The position numbers and the translations under genes were made by a program. A stretch of DNA of 64,000 nt from Gallionella capsiferriformans ES-2. GTDB taxonomy: Bacteria; Pseudomonadota; Gammaproteobacteria; Burkholderiales; Gallionellaceae. The notes below the pieces were generated by a model. The model was not told the origin of the DNA, searched no databases, and saw only the letters and a program-made list of their open reading frames with translations. Where the stretch lies: assembly GCF_000145255.1 (NCBI RefSeq), contig NC_014394.1, positions 1,612,001-1,676,000 on the forward strand, in the 5' to 3' direction. Shown one piece after another: positions 17,400-25,408 of the stretch. The first letter of the stretch is position 1. Every line of letters begins with the position of its first letter.

Positions 17400-17963
17400 T
17401 TTTCGTTCGCAAGAGAGGAGTTTCGTAACTTCAAGAATTCGAGCCTCCAAGCCATGGATTGATTGCTGGACATTTTCTAGTTTGATCTGGTTATTCTTCG
17501 AAATGCCATCGCTCGGGTTTCCATTTACACCGGAAGAACTCAATGTCCCCGCATCCCGATCTAGGAATTCCTTTTGCTGCTCAAGGCGCCTTACCTCGCG
17601 GAGAATTGAGCAGTTAGCTATCGTAGCCGCCAGTGTGGCCTGGCAGTCCTCCGACGCCTGCTTCCATTGCCCAAGCCCTGTTTTCCAGTTCTGTAAATCT
17701 GTGGAGCAGCGTTCAAACCGCGTTGACGATTCTCTTGTGCCAGCGACTTGGTTTTGCAGCGCTTCAATTGCTTTGTCATGCTCTGTTCTAGGTACATGAG
17801 TATCCCGTAAATCTTTAAGGAGTACGTACGTGTTAGCCGAGACACGATCAATTCCCGAGAGCTTCCCATAAGCCTCGAATGCGGCCCACGCAATGCTAAA
17901 GGATGCGATGGCAACAGCAGCAACAAGACTGGGGTGTGTTTTAGCGTCGTCGTAAATGCTCAT
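17394..17963 (-). CDS. Cassette gene: membrane-anchored coiled-coil protein (189 aa)
   Basis: One hydrophobic segment near the N-terminus (about residues 11-32, SLVAAVAIASFSIAWAAF), then a long, mostly helical soluble part with a predicted coiled coil around 125-180 (LREVRRLEQQKEFLDRD, later QSIHGLEARILEVTKLL). Unknown function. The stop codon is inside attC site D. Confidence 0.55.
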   Translation of the reverse strand: MSIYDDAKTHPSLVAAVAIASFSIAWAAFEAYGKLSGIDRVSANTYVLLKDLRDTHVPRTEHDKAIEALQNQVAGTRESSTRFERCSTDLQNWKTGLGQWKQASEDCQATLAATIANCSILREVRRLEQQKEFLDRDAGTLSSSGVNGNPSDGISKNNQIKLENVQQSIHGLEARILEVTKLLSCERKI

Positions 17964-17978
17964 ATAGGTGAGTGAAAA

Positions 17979-18047
17979 ATCTAACGTTAAGTTGAAGGGC
18001 TGACGCGGGCTGCTTCGCGGCAGTCCCGCTCGAACGTTAGGTTAGCC
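17979..18047 (-). repeat. attC site E
   Basis: ATCTAAC (17979-17985) to GTTAGCC (18041-18047); a second GTTAGG starts 5 bases earlier. Inner arms GCGGGCTGC / GCAGTCCCGC, shared with site M. Confidence 0.75.
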
Positions 18048-18818
18048 CTTTGTGGATGAAAGTAAATCATCATAGGCGCTAAGCATCGCATTAACGGCAG
18101 GCCACTTGTTATCCATGCTGAGAAGTGCCTCAAGAGGATGCGCACCTCGTCGTTCCGCTTTCGCAATTGCCCACAGCAAGTAGTCAAGGGTTACTGGCGT
18201 GTTGCATACCTCAAAAGCGTTTGTAGTGTTGATCGGAGCATGAGACGGGAATTTTTTGTTGGCTGCTACTATTGCTTCAACTAGCTTTGCACTCTTGCCA
18301 CGAAGTGCTATTTTTTGATGGGCTTGCAATGCAGTTTCGTGCAGCGCAGCGGATGCTTGTGCCGCAGCCAGTTGGGCACGAAGCTGCGCTAACTCTTCAC
18401 TCGACGGCGTAAACGGCACCGGCGCGGGCCCAAGTTTCCGAACAAGTAATGCAAGCATTTCGTCGTAGCGTGAAGAGTCAGTGAAGTCACCATAGAACTT
18501 GCCTTTGAGAAAGCCGGGTAGTTCGACTTGCTCCAAGAGAAGTGGCAGCACTACAACTCTCTTTTCTTCGATTTCTCGGTTGGATGCAATATCGAGTTCT
18601 CGTGTAATCCACGGACTTGCAATCGAGGCCGATGAGAGAATAGCCGCAACATAATCTACTTCATCAAGACCATCGCGGATTTTCTCTATCAAAGAGTCTC
18701 CGATATTTATTTCAGCCTCGTCAATCCACACAGCGTGTCCAGCCTTGCGTAGATCAGCAGCAAGCTTTCGTGCGAAAGGTTTATCGGCATGCGAATGACT
18801 GAGAAATATGCTACTCAA
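18042..18818 (-). CDS. Cassette gene: TIR-domain protein (258 aa)
   Basis: The start is set at TTG 18818: the reverse strand reads AAGGAG, 8 bases, TTG just after the cassette boundary, while the longer frame runs back through the attC. The TIR domain is at ~1-135: SSIFLSHSHADKPFARKLA, then VWIDEAEINIGDSL and ASPWITRELDIA with the conserved glutamate expected for NAD+ hydrolysis. A helical linker (~145-175) leads to a ~75-residue C-terminal domain of unknown kind. Bacterial TIR proteins degrade NAD+ or make signalling nucleotides in phage defence. The cassette carries no partner gene. Confidence 0.8.
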   Translation of the reverse strand: MSSIFLSHSHADKPFARKLAADLRKAGHAVWIDEAEINIGDSLIEKIRDGLDEVDYVAAILSSASIASPWITRELDIASNREIEEKRVVVLPLLLEQVELPGFLKGKFYGDFTDSSRYDEMLALLVRKLGPAPVPFTPSSEELAQLRAQLAAAQASAALHETALQAHQKIALRGKSAKLVEAIVAANKKFPSHAPINTTNAFEVCNTPVTLDYLLWAIAKAERRGAHPLEALLSMDNKWPAVNAMLSAYDDLLSSTKG

Positions 18819-18836
18819 GGGCAGAACTCCTTCTAG

Positions 18837-18932
18837 GGCTAACGTTGGAAGTAACCTGCTGCCGGAGTTGCGCAGCAACGGAGGGGATCCAAAGCGCAGC
18901 TTTGGGCAGTCAGGTTGACTGAAAGGTTAGGG
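18837..18932 (-). repeat. attC site F
   Basis: GGCTAAC (18837-18843) to GTTAGGG (18926-18932); at 96 bases the longest of the set, with inner arms CCTGCTGCCGG and CAAAGCGCAGCTTTGG. Confidence 0.75.
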
Positions 18933-18941
18933 CAAACCGGT

Positions 18942-19646
18942 CTATAGTTGCACAATGCGCATTTTCCTCTGACTATTTTTTGATTCACGCCAAACCTCTA
19001 CGCGAAATTGATTCCTTGGTGGGGCAATTGGTATTGGGCGTGGTGAGCGACTCGGTTTCTCTTTCTTTTCATCAAGTTGTAATTCTGAATCTTGCTCAGT
19101 TGTATCTATCAGCGGCAATTGTTCGTGGAATTTTGGGGCTTTACTCAATGCCTCTTCTAGTTCGCGCATAAACTCTGGATTGGTTTTCGCCTCTTCTCCG
19201 AGCAGTAGTGTTGCCTCTTGCATCGCTTCTTCCGCGGTAAATTCTCGACTTTGGACTTTATTAAACAGACGTTGTAACTGGCCTAGCGCTCCGCCATGCC
19301 TTTTTACTTTTACTGCATGGCCTTGCGACTCAAATGGTTTGACTGCTTGTGCTGCTAGGAAATCACCAACCGCACCAACTTGACTTCTGATTGTTTGAAG
19401 TCCAGAGATAAAATCCCCGTAATTTCCAATGCCAAAGTACAAGGTGCCAAGAAGAAGCGCTACTTTTCCCTTGCCTTTTACCGAGCCTTCTTCGATCTCA
19501 AGGGAAAGCGAGTAATCGGGGAAGTCTAAGTACTTATCAACGTATGCAACCCACTCATCAAAAAGTCGCGTCGAATACTCCTCGAACTCGGCCCGAGGAA
19601 GACTGGGAACATCAATGAAGAAGTCAGTAGATCCGAGATCAATCAT
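18942..19646 (-). CDS. Cassette gene: hypothetical protein (234 aa)
   Basis: Soluble protein, no signal peptide. Residues 1-100 include a beta-rich N-terminus and a Gly-rich stretch (KGKGKVALLLGTLYFGIGNYGDF). The middle is helical and acidic (FTAEEAMQEATLLLGEEAK), and the C-terminus is a Pro/Arg linker followed by a basic strand. I do not recognise it. Confidence 0.55.
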   Translation of the reverse strand: MIDLGSTDFFIDVPSLPRAEFEEYSTRLFDEWVAYVDKYLDFPDYSLSLEIEEGSVKGKGKVALLLGTLYFGIGNYGDFISGLQTIRSQVGAVGDFLAAQAVKPFESQGHAVKVKRHGGALGQLQRLFNKVQSREFTAEEAMQEATLLLGEEAKTNPEFMRELEEALSKAPKFHEQLPLIDTTEQDSELQLDEKKEKPSRSPRPIPIAPPRNQFRVEVWRESKNSQRKMRIVQL

Positions 19647-19674
19647 CCGTGGAGCACCAGATGCATGAGGTTTG

Positions 19675-19749
19675 CCCTAACGTGAAGGTAAGGGGCTGCG
19701 CTTTAGCGCAGTCCCAGCCCGAAGGGCGAACTTGACCGCAGGGTTAGGA
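19675..19749 (-). repeat. attC site G
   Basis: CCCTAAC (19675-19681) to GTTAGGA (19743-19749); inner arms GGGGCTGCGC and GCGCAGTCCC. Confidence 0.8.
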
Positions 19750-20082
19750 AGCATGAGGAGCAACCTGACTAATAATGCTGAAAAACAGCGCCAAGAAAAG
19801 CACCAAATATATGAGAAGGAATGCAAGCATGGCATCGGACAGCTTGGATAGAGAGCCATCGTTGAGGATTTTGTGCTCACGAGCCACAAGGAACTTGAGC
19901 AAGGCAAAAGTACCTGCGGGGCTGTTGCGCAGGAAAAGAGAGGGGCTTCCCATTGCTTCGTACTTTGCTGGGTGAGATGACTCAAGGCGGCTAAACAGTA
20001 TTTTTACGAGAACAAACCAGACGAGCACCATGCAAGCGAGGATGGCGAAGATGGTTGCAAAGAATGTTTCGTGCATTGGCAT
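19744..20082 (-). CDS. Cassette gene: two-TM membrane protein (112 aa)
   Basis: Transmembrane segments at ~7-30 (FFATIFAILACMVLVWFVLV) and ~82-106 (DAMLAFLLIYLVLFLALFF), with a ~50-residue basic cytoplasmic-type loop between. The layout resembles UspB-type small membrane proteins, but sequence similarity is too weak to name it. The stop overlaps attC site G. Confidence 0.6.
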   Translation of the reverse strand: MPMHETFFATIFAILACMVLVWFVLVKILFSRLESSHPAKYEAMGSPSLFLRNSPAGTFALLKFLVAREHKILNDGSLSKLSDAMLAFLLIYLVLFLALFFSIISQVAPHAS

Positions 20083-20089
20083 GTTTGCT

Positions 20090-20153
20090 TCCTAACGTAA
20101 AGTTGAGGGGCGCGCCGCTTTTTGGCGCGTCCCTCTCGAACGCCATGTTAGGT
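20090..20153 (-). repeat. attC site H
   Basis: TCCTAAC (20090-20096) to GTTAGGT (20147-20153); inner arms GAGGGGCGCGCC and GGCGCGTCCCTC pair over 12 bases. Confidence 0.8.
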
Positions 20154-20173
20154 GAGAACTTTCTCACTCAAGT

Positions 20174-20314
20174 TTAATGACAGTGGACAATACCAGTGCT
20201 GTTATCCATATGGCAGCACTGCCCAGGGGGTGAGCTTTTACGACAACCACCACCATGAGCAAGTGCCACGCTACTAGCAAATACCAGCGTTAATGCAACG
20301 ATCAATGTCTTCAT
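20174..20314 (-). CDS. Cassette gene: tiny secreted Cys/His-rich protein (46 aa), YHYH-like
   Basis: The short cassette between sites H and I holds this 46-residue frame. It has a signal peptide (MKTLIVALTLVFASSVALA) and a 27-residue mature part with HGGGC, CCHMDN and the ending STGIVHCH. The Cys/His spacing and the terminal GxxHCH resemble the short YHYH domain of secreted proteins. A metal-binding periplasmic role is possible but unproven. The reverse strand reads GAAGGC nine bases before the ATG. No other frame fits the cassette. Confidence 0.6.
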   Translation of the reverse strand: MKTLIVALTLVFASSVALAHGGGCRKSSPPGQCCHMDNSTGIVHCH

Positions 20315-20369
20315 AAAATTGCCTTCACGCCCTAGTTGGTGGTATCGCTAGGTACTGGGCGTATTAAGC

Positions 20370-20447
20370 ACCTAACGTAAAGCTAAGGGGCGCGCCGAAG
20401 GCGCGTCCCAGCGACCGGAGGGAGCGAACTTGAGCGCAGGGTTAGGG
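20370..20447 (-). repeat. attC site I
   Basis: ACCTAAC (20370-20376) to GTTAGGG (20441-20447). Almost base-for-base the same as attC site A 4.6 kb away. Confidence 0.85.
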
Positions 20448-20452
20448 TGTTC

Positions 20453-20845
20453 TTATTTATAACTTTCATATAGGCTTTTGATATATTCAGCGCGCTTCTC
20501 TGTCATATCCGCTATACATTCGCTTTGATTTACATGATTAGAGCCACCAATAAGTTCCTGCGAAAATTCACACTCCCTATCTCTAAAAATTATCCACGCT
20601 CGTTGAGCTGCAATTAGCTTCTTCTTGGCTTCTCGCCAAGCAGGTTTGTTCATTACAGTCATAAGATTTCGATAGGCATCATTCAAGTCTTTGTCGGCGT
20701 CCACTGATGCGTTGTAATTGTTGCAGGAAGCCCATGGGGTGCTACCTTCTAAAAATTGGTCGCAGTTCAACTCTTCCGCCATTGCTCCACGCGGGGATGA
20801 CAACATTACAGAAAGCGCTATAAACAACGTAAGTAAAATCTTCAT
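20453..20845 (-). CDS. Cassette gene: secreted LprI-like (DUF1311) protein
   Basis: 130 residues. Signal peptide ~1-23 (MKILLTLFIALSVMLSS...AMA). DUF1311 pattern: DKDLNDAYRNLMTVMNK, then KKLIAAQRAWIIFRDRECEF and SECIADMTEKRAEYIKSL. Same family as the cassette at 15776-16177, and served by a near-identical attC, although the proteins are clearly diverged. It is the first cassette of array 1, next to the attI-like boundary at 20857. Confidence 0.75.
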   Translation of the reverse strand: MKILLTLFIALSVMLSSPRGAMAEELNCDQFLEGSTPWASCNNYNASVDADKDLNDAYRNLMTVMNKPAWREAKKKLIAAQRAWIIFRDRECEFSQELIGGSNHVNQSECIADMTEKRAEYIKSLYESYK

Positions 20846-20856
20846 GGGGATACCTA

Positions 20857-21020
20857 CCCTAACGTTAAATGTACCGAACTTCTTCTGTATAAGAAATTAG
20901 TGGGTTCTGTATAAGATGCCCTATCTAGGATAACCAATTGATTATAAATGATAGCAATGGATTTATACATCAAGCTATCCCGCATACTCAGCACAACACC
21001 CGAATGTCGGAAAATGGCAC
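20857..21020 (-). repeat. Conserved attI-like boundary sequence, copy 1
   Basis: Starts with the core CCCTAAC (20857-20863) but lacks the second half of an attC. From 20868 to 21020 it is an imperfect copy (~85-90 percent by eye) of 25419-25574, including TGTACCGAACTTCTTCTGTA and GATAGCAATGGATTTATACA. Both copies sit at the right (5') end of a cassette array, where attI belongs. No integrase gene flanks it. Confidence 0.6.
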
Positions 21021-21824
21021 TCAGCCGATGAAGGGCTTCGATAAAGCAGCGCCTGAAACCTGCCCTTGAAAATTTTTCTCGGTTCAAAATTTAGCCTGCT
21101 GATTGCTGATCGTCGCGACTGATTATTGCCGAGACATAACAGGGATTCACTGTCGCAATATTGTGAAAAATATCTGCTAGAGATTAACAGTTAACCATCA
21201 GCATAGATATTGGAAAATTCTTAGAGACGAGCTTATTTTCTTTTTTTTATTGAAACACCTCTGGCCGCCATCTTACAACCTCGAAGTTCCGTAATTGGCG
21301 CCTTGCTGATCGTGACGGTTCAATATTGTAAGCCGGAAACCTGCCATTGGCGCTTTCCGAACTATCAATTTTTCAGCCTGCTCCAAACCTGCTATTCACC
21401 AAGTAACGCTGTCGAGACAAAACTGCCCGTAACCGGACAGGAAAGCTGAGCCTCATTGTGGTATTCATTGCTGCCAGCATGCCTGCCAATCATCACGCCT
21501 AGCGAAGTCAATCAGTTCATCAGAACTGGCCGCACCCGAACGCCCCGCGGCGCGCAACTGGTCGTAGGCAAGTATCCGTCCCATGGTGGCGACAACTTCC
21601 TTAAGTCGATCCAGTTTGTTCCCCCATTCGCCGACGGCAATACTTGTACAATAAGTTGCGGATGAACAGCGGATCATTCTACAACCACCACTTCATCTGT
21701 GTGCTCATCATATTTCCGCAGTTCAAAAGTCAGTTTTTAATTTGTTAATACAGAGCACTTGCCACTTAGGCCAATATCCGCAACAATCAACACCGCTTTT
21801 AACCATACAAACAAGGATTAAAAA
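21021..21824. other. 804-bp gap, no supported gene
   Basis: No convincing frame; a 70-codon minus-strand frame at 21465-21677 has no ribosome site and could be a gene remnant. Follows the attI-like copy where an integron integrase gene would be expected, but no tyrosine-recombinase motif is readable. Confidence 0.45.
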
Positions 21825-22106
21825 ATTAACCGCAAAGAACTGATCGACGCACTGGCGACAAAAACTGGTAGCACCAAGGCTGATGCTGCACGAAATTTCG
21901 CAGCATTTATCGATGTGGTGACAGAAACACTCACTGCGGGCGATGACATATCATTGGTAGGCTTTGGCTCATTTGAAGTGCGCGAACGAGCTGCTCGCAC
22001 TGGTCGCAATCCAGCAACAGGTGCTGAACTAAAAATCGCAGCGTCAAAATCACCCGCATTCAAGCCTGGCGCAACACTCAAATCTGCCGTCAACGATTCA
22101 AAATAA
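21825..22106 (+). CDS. HU-family DNA-binding protein with an AUU start
   Basis: The 93-residue protein is a complete HU homologue: NRKELIDALATKTGSTKADA at the N-terminus, then LVGFGSFEVRERAARTGRNP and SPAFKPGATLKSAV. The frame has a stop (TAA) at 21819-21821 and no ATG, GTG or TTG before the conserved N-terminus. The codon aligned with Met-1 is ATT at 21825, seven bases after AAGGA (21813-21817). AUU starts are known for infC and pcnB, so weak initiation may be real; a point mutation in a dying gene is the alternative. HU compacts and bends DNA. Confidence 0.75.
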   Translation: MNRKELIDALATKTGSTKADAARNFAAFIDVVTETLTAGDDISLVGFGSFEVRERAARTGRNPATGAELKIAASKSPAFKPGATLKSAVNDSK

Positions 22107-22151
22107 GCATTCAAATAACAATGCGACTGCCAATGCAGTTGCACACTAAAT

Positions 22152-22394
22152 ATGCCAACAAATCAAATCATCCAGCACCTGACAAAACACGGTGAACGAC
22201 TCGATTCAGAAATTGCACACGCCGTGGGGATACCACTGAGCATAGCGCACCAACATCTGAAATTGCTTACCGCCAACGGAAAAGTAATGTCCTGCCATAT
22301 CACCCGGTTTGTAGAGGGTGAGAAAATTGAGGGGATCACCTGTCGATTGGTTGGGCATATACCCAAAGTTGCACCAGGCAAAAAAACGATGTGA
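22152..22394 (+). CDS. Small winged-helix DNA-binding protein (80 aa)
   Basis: Residues ~5-55 read as a winged helix: IIQHLTKHGERLDSEIAHAV (helices 1-2), GIPLSIAHQHLKLLTANGKV (recognition helix and wing start), then a beta wing. It would bind DNA; target unknown. It lies 45 bases after the HU gene on the same strand, without a clear ribosome site. Confidence 0.5.
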   Translation: MPTNQIIQHLTKHGERLDSEIAHAVGIPLSIAHQHLKLLTANGKVMSCHITRFVEGEKIEGITCRLVGHIPKVAPGKKTM

Positions 22395-23079
22395 TAATTT
22401 ACTCATTTTACCGACTGTTGCCTAGCAGGCAATCTAATCGTCATCGTCCGCTGCGCTACAAAAACTAGCCGCTCAAACGACTCCATGTGACCATCCATTG
22501 GTGGCAATTGTTTCGGCCTGCATCTCGAATTGCCAGCCCCTAAGCCGTCGCTCAAAGATAATTGAGCAAAGACGTGCTTGATCGTCAGTATTAACCGATA
22601 ACCTGACGACCTTGTTGTCGAACAAAGCGGGTGGTGCCAAGTTATCTGATTCCGTTGGCTGCGGTGTCTCAGTTACCGAGCGTAACTGAAAACTTGGCGT
22701 ACCTGACTACGTAGCATTTCAAGATTTGGTAGGATTTACTATCACGACCTATTTGTACGGAAATCGGGTTGCATTCAGCCAAAGGTACACGCCACTTGTA
22801 CGCCACCCAGTGTCAGACTAGTCGTCGCCTCAAAAATTTAACTTTGAGGCGTGGGAGGCGACAATGGTAATACTGGCGCAAAAAACTCCGTTTTACTGTG
22901 ACTTGACCGCCATCTCTGTTAAGAGTAGCCGAAAACTTTCCTGGAAAAAGTGGTCGGTGGGCTATAAAAAATTGACTTAAGCCACGCGGTTAGGTTGGAT
23001 GGAAATTAGACAGTCGGTAAAAAACACATTTTACCGACTGTTTCACCAGCCTATTTTTCCGACTCAGATTTTGGCTTTG
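22395..23079. other. 685-bp gap with a hairpin and a possible 38-codon ORF
   Basis: A hairpin CGCCTCAAA-N8-TTTGAGGCG lies at 22826-22851. It is followed by GGAGG and an ATG at 22864 opening a 38-codon frame (22864-22980) with no recognised product. Otherwise no gene. Confidence 0.4.
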
Positions 23080-23180
23080 TCACACGACGACTACCGTTGT
23101 ATGCAGACCCGATTGAAACCCGAGAATGCCCTGCCCTCTCCATCAATTGCATACTCAGAATACGATATTCTTCCTTGTCG
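23080..23180 (-). pseudogene. C-terminal remnant of a tyrosine recombinase
   Basis: The reverse strand encodes DKEEYRILSMQLMERAGHSR, then VSIGSAYNGSRRV and a stop. This matches the C-terminus of the intact recombinase at 30255-31385 (LMERAGHSRVKIGSAYYGSRRI). Only about 33 residues remain; the rest is cut off where the 145-bp inverted repeat begins at 23191. In the conserved last motif the nucleophile tyrosine region reads AYNG. Confidence 0.75.
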
Positions 23181-23190
23181 ATCTGGGGTA

Positions 23191-23336
23191 ATCCCCCCTG
23201 AAATTAGTTGCTTCTAGTTGTGCTGGTCGTCGCGGATGTCCGCTTATCGGCCAGACCGGACGCAGGCGGTTTGCTGAAAAAGTGGTCGAATCAGCTTGCT
23301 GGAGCGTCCGCTTCTTGAAATTTTGGATGTGTACTA
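23191..23336 (+). repeat. 145-bp inverted repeat, left copy
   Basis: Runs from ATCCCCCCTGAAATTAG through GTCGTCGCGGATGTCCGCTT to GATGTGTACTA. The reverse complement of 30050-30194 matches along the whole length, best over the first ~80 bases. It separates the recombinase remnant from the first attC (site K) of array 2. Confidence 0.8.
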
Positions 23337-23352
23337 CCGAGACGAACCGGAA

Positions 23353-23415
23353 GCTCAACGTGAAATTAACCGGCTCCGCGCTTTTGCGGAGTCCGGGTTG
23401 AATGTCGGGTTAGCA
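23353..23415 (-). repeat. attC site K (left end of cassette array 2)
   Basis: GCTCAAC (23353-23359) to GTTAGCA (23409-23415), inner arms CCGGCTCCGCG and CGCGGAGTCCGG-like. 16 bases from the inverted repeat. Confidence 0.75.
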
Positions 23416-23420
23416 TATGG

Positions 23421-24164
23421 CTACATTGACTGCAGGTTGTTTTCTAACTTGTTGCCAAATGCCCAGATAGTGGCTGCAGGAAGCACCCAAAGAAGAACAA
23501 TAATCAGAAGATGCCTGATTGAATCATCGCTCGTGATGGTGGGCTGCGATACAAATACAAAAATAGGAATCGCTAGAAAGAACTGAAACGCTACAATCAA
23601 AAATGAATTTCCGTGCTCTCGTATATGCTTGTATGACTCAATGTAGCTAGAGCCCTCATGTTCTTTGCGTTTTTTGACGATGGCGGAGTAATAATCGATG
23701 GTTTTCTGCCAAGAGGTTTTGAATATTGATACTAGTATTTGAATTTGAAATGCGAGCAAAAATGAAAATAAAAAAACGGCCAAACTTCCCATTGTTTTGT
23801 CTGAGCTGGAGTTAAGGAAATAGATTACGGTTGTCAGAAAAGATGGGATGAGCAGCCACAATATACGGGAAAGCATTCCGCTATTAGGGTTTGGATTCGT
23901 TGGGCTTTTAAACATTAGCCCTCGCCCTGCATGCATAATTAGGATGGGTGCGCTAGCAATATAACAATAAGCAAGACCATAAACCGCCAGAAGGATTAAG
24001 TGAGGCATCCCAAAATCTTTTGGCTCTGGTGGAATGAAAAGAAGTTTTTTTAGTGCTTCGTTCTGAGTGAAGAGAAAAAAGATAATCATGGCACCTACGA
24101 CTGTGCCTTGAGCATATCGCACACCATAAAATTCCCACCAGTGGCTGTCATTTTGTTCGTTCAT
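23421..24164 (-). CDS. Cassette gene: polytopic membrane protein (247 aa)
   Basis: Start at ATG 24164, right after the cassette boundary with AGGAGA; the longer frame runs back through attC site L. Six hydrophobic segments are seen (near 20-35, 50-75, 93-120, 128-155, 195-215 and 220-240), with a charged cytoplasmic loop around 160-190 (KKRKEHEG). Integral inner-membrane protein of unknown function. Confidence 0.6.
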   Translation of the reverse strand: MNEQNDSHWWEFYGVRYAQGTVVGAMIIFFLFTQNEALKKLLFIPPEPKDFGMPHLILLAVYGLAYCYIASAPILIMHAGRGLMFKSPTNPNPNSGMLSRILWLLIPSFLTTVIYFLNSSSDKTMGSLAVFLFSFLLAFQIQILVSIFKTSWQKTIDYYSAIVKKRKEHEGSSYIESYKHIREHGNSFLIVAFQFFLAIPIFVFVSQPTITSDDSIRHLLIIVLLWVLPAATIWAFGNKLENNLQSM

Positions 24165-24173
24165 TATTTCTCC

Positions 24174-24249
24174 TGCTAACGTGGAGGTAAGGGGCTGCGC
24201 TTTATCGCAGTCCCAGCGAAGCGGAGCGAGCTTGACCGTAGGGTTAGGC
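24174..24249 (-). repeat. attC site L
   Basis: TGCTAAC (24174-24180) to GTTAGGC (24243-24249); resembles site G in its GGGGCTGCGC / GCAGTCCCAGCG arms. Confidence 0.8.
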
Positions 24250-24255
24250 GTTTTT

Positions 24256-24831
24256 TTATTTTTGTTCAACATTCAATTCGGCAGATAGCTGTTGCTGAAA
24301 AGCAAGATATTTAGCGCGGATTTCTTTGGTTGAGGATGGCGTTTCATAGAAGTAGTTGCCCCATTCCTGCTCCCAGTTGTTATGTGCGGACTCATGTTCT
24401 GATAGCGGCGTTTTGATCTTTGCATCAACACCATGCCCCTGATATGTAGCAAAACATACATCCATGAGTTCCATAAAGCGATTGAAGAATGCCGGAGAAA
24501 AGTATGGGCGATAGGTGTGAATATTTTTATCAACCTCACGTTTCCAACCAATGACATCTTTGGGTGATTGGTTCTTCCAGTTACCTACTCGCGTGCAGTA
24601 GCAGAAAATATCATTAATTTTCGGTGCAACCTCATCCCATACAGCAATACGTTTCTCGATGAGCTTCTGATTGCGCCATTGAGAGTGCTCAATTTTCTTT
24701 GTGATGCGAAGTATCCAAATTCCCAATATGGCCGTGATTATTGGGCCAAGTAGGTTTGCGGTCAGCGCAAGGTAATCGGTCCAATCCTTGGACGATTCAG
24801 CGAGCTTTATAAGAATGGGATCAGTAGCCAT
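24256..24831 (-). CDS. Cassette gene: membrane-anchored hypothetical protein (191 aa)
   Basis: One transmembrane segment near residues 22-43 (ALTANLLGPIITAILGIWIL) followed by a ~145-residue helical soluble domain rich in Trp and charged residues (EHSQWRNQKLIEKRIAVWDE). The layout is common in small phage-defence and toxin-like membrane effectors, but no domain is recognised. Confidence 0.6.
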   Translation of the reverse strand: MATDPILIKLAESSKDWTDYLALTANLLGPIITAILGIWILRITKKIEHSQWRNQKLIEKRIAVWDEVAPKINDIFCYCTRVGNWKNQSPKDVIGWKREVDKNIHTYRPYFSPAFFNRFMELMDVCFATYQGHGVDAKIKTPLSEHESAHNNWEQEWGNYFYETPSSTKEIRAKYLAFQQQLSAELNVEQK

Positions 24832-24835
24832 ATTT

Positions 24836-24904
24836 GCCTAACGTTAAGTTGAGGGGCTGATGCGGGCTGCTTCGCGGCAGTCCCGCTCAAACGTGAGGTT
24901 AGAG
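24836..24904 (-). repeat. attC site M
   Basis: GCCTAAC (24836-24842) to GTTAGAG (24898-24904); the body GCGGGCTGCTTCGCGGCAGT is the same as in site E of array 1. Confidence 0.8.
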
Positions 24905-24907
24905 CCA

Positions 24908-25393
24908 TTATTTGCTGAACGCCCAAAACAGTAAAGCTCCGATGGCAAGCAAAGCTAGTTTGTCTTTCTCTGCTTGTGCATGAGCGGATTCCAATTTGAC
25001 CTTTTCCTCGTATGCCCCAACAACTATTTGACGCGCCTGAGCTAGAGCTTTTTCAGGCTCTTTATGCACTGACAAATACTTTAGGTTTTGGATGAATCCG
25101 GGTAACTGCATACCTTCAGTGAGTACCAACGGTAAGATTTTTTTCTTCAACGCGCCAGCTCGACCAACTTCCTGCGACACCCAAGCAGACTCTTGTGCGT
25201 TTTTGCTCCAAACGAGAATGAATAGGTCACATTGTTCGATAGCTTGGGAAATCGTTGAGCCGAGTTCTTGACTTGGGGCTACAGAGTTTTCAGCGACAAA
25301 TACTTCGACGGGACTGTCCGATAGTTGCTGTTGAAGCTGTTCAACATGCTCCAAGTCGTGTGATGAATAGCTGACGAAAACTTTGAATGCCAT
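24908..25393 (-). CDS. Cassette gene: TIR-domain protein with C-terminal membrane anchor (161 aa)
   Basis: The TIR domain fills residues 1-110: FKVFVSYSSHDLEHVEQLQQ, VEVFVAENSVAPSQELGS, then ILVWSKNA and ESAWVSQEVGRA, where the conserved glutamate follows the W-x-x-x spacing of TIR NADases. A charged helix (~125-145) and a hydrophobic C-terminal segment (LALLAIGALLFWAF) end the protein, so it is probably tail-anchored. It is the first cassette of array 2, so the best placed to be transcribed from an attI-linked promoter. Confidence 0.8.
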   Translation of the reverse strand: MAFKVFVSYSSHDLEHVEQLQQQLSDSPVEVFVAENSVAPSQELGSTISQAIEQCDLFILVWSKNAQESAWVSQEVGRAGALKKKILPLVLTEGMQLPGFIQNLKYLSVHKEPEKALAQARQIVVGAYEEKVKLESAHAQAEKDKLALLAIGALLFWAFSK

Positions 25394-25408
25394 AATTTCT
25401 CCTGATGG

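Noticed and set aside
20854..21087. 77-codon minus-strand ORF
   Set aside because: It lies across the attI-like repeat and is explained by it; no ribosome site.
15704..24904. Regularly spaced repeats as a CRISPR array
   Set aside because: The repeats are 60-96 bases with attC cores and are separated by whole genes; no cas genes are present.
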